Part shown: in pieces, positions 60,404 through 64,000 of the stretch
Position numbering within the stretch: the stretch's first letter is position 1
Layout of the letters: every line of letters begins with the position of its first letter
Assembly: GCA_009792885.1 (NCBI GenBank)
Contig: WMCF01000121.1
Coordinates: 1,187,262-1,251,261 of the forward strand
Direction of reading: 5' to 3'
Length of the DNA: 64,000 bases
From: Eremophila alpestris peregrina
Lineage: Eukaryota; Chordata; Aves; Passeriformes; Alaudidae
Program-made: the position numbers and the translations under genes
Notes under the pieces: generated by a model
Seen by the model: the letters and a program-made list of their open reading frames with translations, nothing else
The model's database searches: none
Told to the model about the DNA's origin: nothing

Positions 60404-61328
60404 TGGTTTGGTGAGTTGATGTTTGCTGGCCACCAGGCATGAACCAAGCTGCTTTCTTACTCCCCCTTCTCAGCAGGACAGGAGGAGAAAATGTACTAAA
60501 AAGCTCATAGATCAAGATAAGGGCAGGAAAATCAATTGATGAGTACCAGCATGAGCAAAACCGCCTTGCTCAAATGGGGGAAGATTAATTTAATTCATAG
60601 TTAATTGAAAACAGAGTAGGATAGAAATAGGAGGGGTGAGAAATTGAAAAAAAACCCTAAATACTTCTTTACGCCAATACTACTTCTTCCCATGCTCAAC
60701 TTCATTTTTAAAACTTCTACTTTCTCCACACTCTGAGAAGTACAGGAGAATGGGGAATAGGAATTTTGGTTAGTCCATAATAGGTCTTTTCTTCCACTTC
60801 TTCCCCACACGCTCTAGCATGACCCAGCACGGAATCCCTCTTACGGGACAAAATCCTTCAAGAACTGCTCCAGTGTGTATCCTTTACATGGGCTGCAATC
60901 TTCAGAAAAAGAGTTCTGCAGTGTGGGACTCCCATGGGTGACAATTCCTGCTCTGGCATTGACTCTTCATGGGCTGCAGTGTGAATTTCTACTCCAACAT
61001 GATCTGCAGGGAAATTTCTGCTCTGGATATGGAGCAACTTATCCCCCTCTTAATTCGGTAACCTTAATGTTGTTCCTTTCATATTTTCCTTGTCCTTTTC
61101 TCTCACAGATGATGTACATTATTTTTTTACCCTTTATCAAGTATTTTATCACAGAGGTGCCATAAACATAAACAAGGCTGACTGCCTCAGTTTGAGCAGT
61201 GCCAGATCCATTTTGGAACTATCTGACACTGATTCTTTCTGACACAGGGACAGCTCCTAGTGTCTTCTCACAGAATCCATTCCTGCAGATCCTACACTAC
61301 AGAAACCTTCCATGTAACCCCCAAAAAT
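60404..61328 (-). mobile_element. ERVL-type LTR, diverged relative of the one at 26837
   Basis: It has the same order of segments as 26837-27926. A TGGTTTGGTGAGTTGATG end lies at 60404, a CACCAGGCATG block just after it, and TAAATTAATC near 60585. Modules with CATGGGCTGCA follow at about 60888-60985. A TCTCACAGATG block lies near 61100, a CTTCTCACAG segment near 61265, and the far end is near 61328. It is more decayed and AT-shifted than the 26.8-kb copy, so probably older. No clear target duplication was found; the ends are approximate. Confidence 0.75.
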
Positions 61329-63519
61329 AGTGAGTCAAAGTCTGTGTTTTCACTTTTTTGCCCTCCCTTTTTTATAAAAGCATCCAGGATATAAAGTTTA
61401 AATGACAGCTTCACTCTTAGGCACAAAAAGAAATACCAGGATCCGAGGTGTTAAACTCTTCATTGTAATTAGAATAATTTCTTTAAAATTATTTTATAAA
61501 TTACTTTTCTCCATGGCAAAAGAAAAAAAGAAAGAAAGGATGAAATTTTTATACCCTTTGACAGAACCAGATGAAGACATTTTTTTGTCATGTCTCCTAA
61601 TTCTGAAAACATACCAAAGAAAAAAATTAAAACAGAGAGATACAGTGAGAAAACAGTTAAGAATATCATTAAGATATACCCATTTCAGGAGTACCACTGC
61701 AACAACCTGAAGTACTCTGCAGATTTATAATAAAATCTTGGAATCACCTTAGCATGTAAAAATGATGGTGATATGACAAAAAAGATAAATGAGTAAGATT
61801 TTCTGAAGTAGTTGGTGATGGAGGGGAACTTAATGACTTTAATGGCGAAGACTGAAATATTCTGGCAAGATGCTATTGTGATAAGGAAATAGTCTCACAT
61901 CATTTCTATTTAGGCTAGTCTGGGATTCAGAATCAAAGAAAATTTTATGTTGACAGACTCTACAGTGAATGCACACACACACACGCAAAAATGCTTGACT
62001 ATGTTTCCCCATTTTATGCTCAAATTCAATGAAAAACAGGTAAAACACACTCTTACATTAGGAGAACATCTCTCAACAAGTTCTTTACTTCCAAAAATGA
62101 AAACTTTCCAAATTCCAAAAGCTATGTTGCAATCCAATGTATAAGGAGAAGTAACAAGCAGCTAGAGAGCAATTTGATAGACAAAAGAAGACCCCTTAGA
62201 AAATGAGGAAATAATTTAGATCTGTGTATTAATCAGAGAAAAACCTGTTAAAACATTAAACAATCTGTTAAACCAGCAAACAAGCAGAAAAGCAGAACCA
62301 AGCACCTAGTCCATCCATATAGTACTTTTCTAGGTTCAGATATTGCATTTGAGGTGCCTAAATGCATCCATTTTTCTTCTCTTCTGTAGGATGACATTTC
62401 TTCAGCAGCATGATTTCTTCTCCACAGAAACACAAATTTTGAAGTTTTCCATTTCTTTGTGTAGAATTTCTCTACGTGTTGTGATATATTCATACATATA
62501 GTCAATCCACTGGCATAGAAAAAGAACCACTTACATCATTCCCACATCACTAAGAGAAAATAGAATTGGTTGTATGCATTTTTAACTTTCATAGCAATAT
62601 TTTTACAACTGAGGTCATATCTTTTTTTTCAGATCCTGTCTTTGCTCTTTAAATCACATAAATAGGAGTGCTCACAGTTCTTACTTCACAGCATTCTTAA
62701 TTTAATTTAAAGATGTAACATCAATATACAGATAAAGAATTAGTGAAGCTGCAATATGATATACCACAACTCTAGATGTAAGCAGTGTCTGAAGTTTTAT
62801 TATCTTCTATCCTTGTACTGAAATTCTTATGGCAAATTGCCAGCTGTTAAAGACTTGGATATAAATTAAGTGTTCTGTCTGATCTTTGGCACAACAGATA
62901 CCTCTGACACCTTTATTCATTATTTGCTGAGAATGTTTTTTAATCAGCATTCTTATTTTAAATGGAGACATTATTTCTGTAGCTCTGGTCTCCTAGCAAC
63001 ACAGTTTATCGTCACTGACTTTTGTAATTTCAAAAGATCAGTGTTCAGAATGGTTTTCAGTTCTTTGTATAGCCTCTTTTAGTTCTCTGTATAGCCTCAC
63101 AGATATAATACTTTGATATCCCATATCAGGCCTGATTTATTTTACTGTAACCAACAACATATCAAGCACGAGAATAACTTAAAATGACTACCACCTAAAC
63201 TCATAGCAAAACAAATTCTAAGTAGAGAAGAAGTATGTTATTTTTTTATAAAGACTGCATGAAAGGTATGTGTTTTGATTAATTTGTGTTCTAAAATTTG
63301 TCCTGTTGAACAAATAAGAATGGAGAATCGTGTGAAAGTCCACTGTGCTTAGCTGTTGTCTATTTTCAGAAATAAATTTATCTCAAAACATTTTTCTCTT
63401 TACAATTTTTAAAGCAAAAATTACCTTTTTGGATTTGTTATTGCATGAAAAGTATCTGCACTTTTTAGTAATTAAAGATGATGTGCTAGTTTTATCCAGA
63501 GTTGATTTAGTTCTCCTTA
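61329..63519. other. Unassigned AT-rich sequence
   Basis: No gene or repeat family is recognised. A short (CA)n lies at 61972-61984. Open frames at 61402-61710 and 62248-62505 have no known domain. Confidence 0.5.
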
Positions 63520-64000
63520 CAATGGCTGGTATAGGGCTGTGTTTTGGTTTTGTGCTGAACCCAGGGCTGATAATTCAGAGATGTTTTTGTTATTGCTGAG
63601 CAGGGATTTCACAAAGCAAAGGCCTTTCCTGATTTTCACACCATCACACTTGTGACAATGTTGGAGGTGCTTGGAAAGCTGGGAGAGGTGACCCAAACTG
63701 ACCAAAGGGATATTCCAGACCATGTGACAATTGGAGTGACAGGGCTTGTCCTCCCAAGTCACCATTACATGTGATGGGGCGGTGCTCTGCTGGGGATGGC
63801 TGAACACCTGCTCACCCACGGGAAGCTGTGAATTCGTTCCCTTGTGTTGCATTGCTTGAGTGCATAGCCTTTGCTTTCCCTATTAAACTGTCAGTATCTC
63901 AGTCCTGGAGTTTTGTCATTTTCACTATTCAAATTCCTTCCCCATTCCTACTGGTGGGGCAGTGAGTGAGTGGCTGTCTGGGGCTGAGCTGCTGGCTGGG
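63520..64000 (+). mobile_element. LTR, avian ERV type, cut by the window end
   Basis: It begins near 63523-63540 with TGTTTTGGTTTTGTGCTGA. CCAAAGGGATATTCCAGACC at about 63700-63719 is shared with the LTR at 36268-36926. ATTAAA lies at 63882-63887, and the run GAGTGAGTGGCTGTCTGG near 63966 belongs to U5. The window stops at the GGCTGGG that precedes the LTR end in this family, so a few tens of bases are probably missing. The segment that would hold the TATA box, just after 63725, appears deleted compared with the family as I recall it. Whether a provirus follows cannot be seen. Confidence 0.83.

Noticed and set aside
1..64000. CRISPR arrays, operons, tRNA or rRNA genes
   Set aside because: The sequence is vertebrate. 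No regularly spaced repeats, no cloverleaf-like RNA gene and no ribosomal segments were recognised on either strand.

Overview
The window looks like non-coding DNA from a bird, most likely a songbird or another neoavian. The evidence is the repeat content. Almost every recognisable element is a CR1 LINE fragment or a solo LTR of an avian endogenous retrovirus (ERVL-like or ERVK-like), and no mammalian-type SINEs or L1s are visible. The unique sequence is AT-rich and broken by short A/T runs and microsatellites. I find no complete protein-coding gene. Every long open frame is explained by a CR1 strand, an LTR, a simple repeat or chance. The window is therefore a gene desert or part of a very large intron. 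One 42-nt exon-like segment at 237-278 is a weak hint of the latter.

Layout. 0.5-4.3 kb: an old plus-strand CR1 ORF2 (CR1-A), split by a 1493-bp minus-strand LTR with a 5-bp target duplication. 6.6-7.5 kb: minus-strand CR1-B. 8.83-9.13 kb and 14.65-14.96 kb: two solo LTRs of one ~300-bp family, each with its own target duplication. 15.07-15.54 and 20.06-20.40 kb: CR1 3' ends (C and D). 23.53-23.93 kb: a 398-bp solo LTR. 26.84-27.93 kb: a GC-rich ERVL-type LTR. 29.46-29.94 kb: a GGAA/GGGA microsatellite with an assembly gap. 35.6-41.2 kb: the densest repeat block, with two adjacent LTRs and then a long minus-strand CR1 (CR1-E) carrying esterase, endonuclease and reverse-transcriptase remnants, itself interrupted by a 596-bp LTR. 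41.3-43.5 kb: non-repetitive sequence with motif-dense, exon-like or enhancer-like DNA and two strong inverted repeats. 43.56-45.60 kb: the 5' half of another CR1 (CR1-F). 47.04-48.09 kb: CR1-G abutting a GAGAAG microsatellite. 55.41-55.59 kb: a duplicated C/A-rich stretch around a two-base gap. 56.69-57.26, 60.40-61.33 and 63.52-64.00 kb: three more LTRs, the last cut by the window end.

How the parts relate. There is no gene circuit here. The structure is a stratigraphy of retroelement insertions. The two nested cases (LTR in CR1-A, LTR in CR1-E) order the events. All eleven LTRs lack recognisable gag, pol or env sequence beside them, which is the expected state after LTR-LTR recombination removes the proviral body. 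By my coordinates LTRs occupy about 7.4 kb, roughly 12% of the window.

Limits. Family names rest on remembered consensus features, not on a search. LTR borders with a matching target duplication are base-precise. CR1 borders and LTR borders without a duplication are approximate. I found no convincing new biological system. The best leads are the possible microexon, the candidate constrained non-coding block near 42.1 kb, three improbable perfect inverted repeats, and the nested-insertion record.
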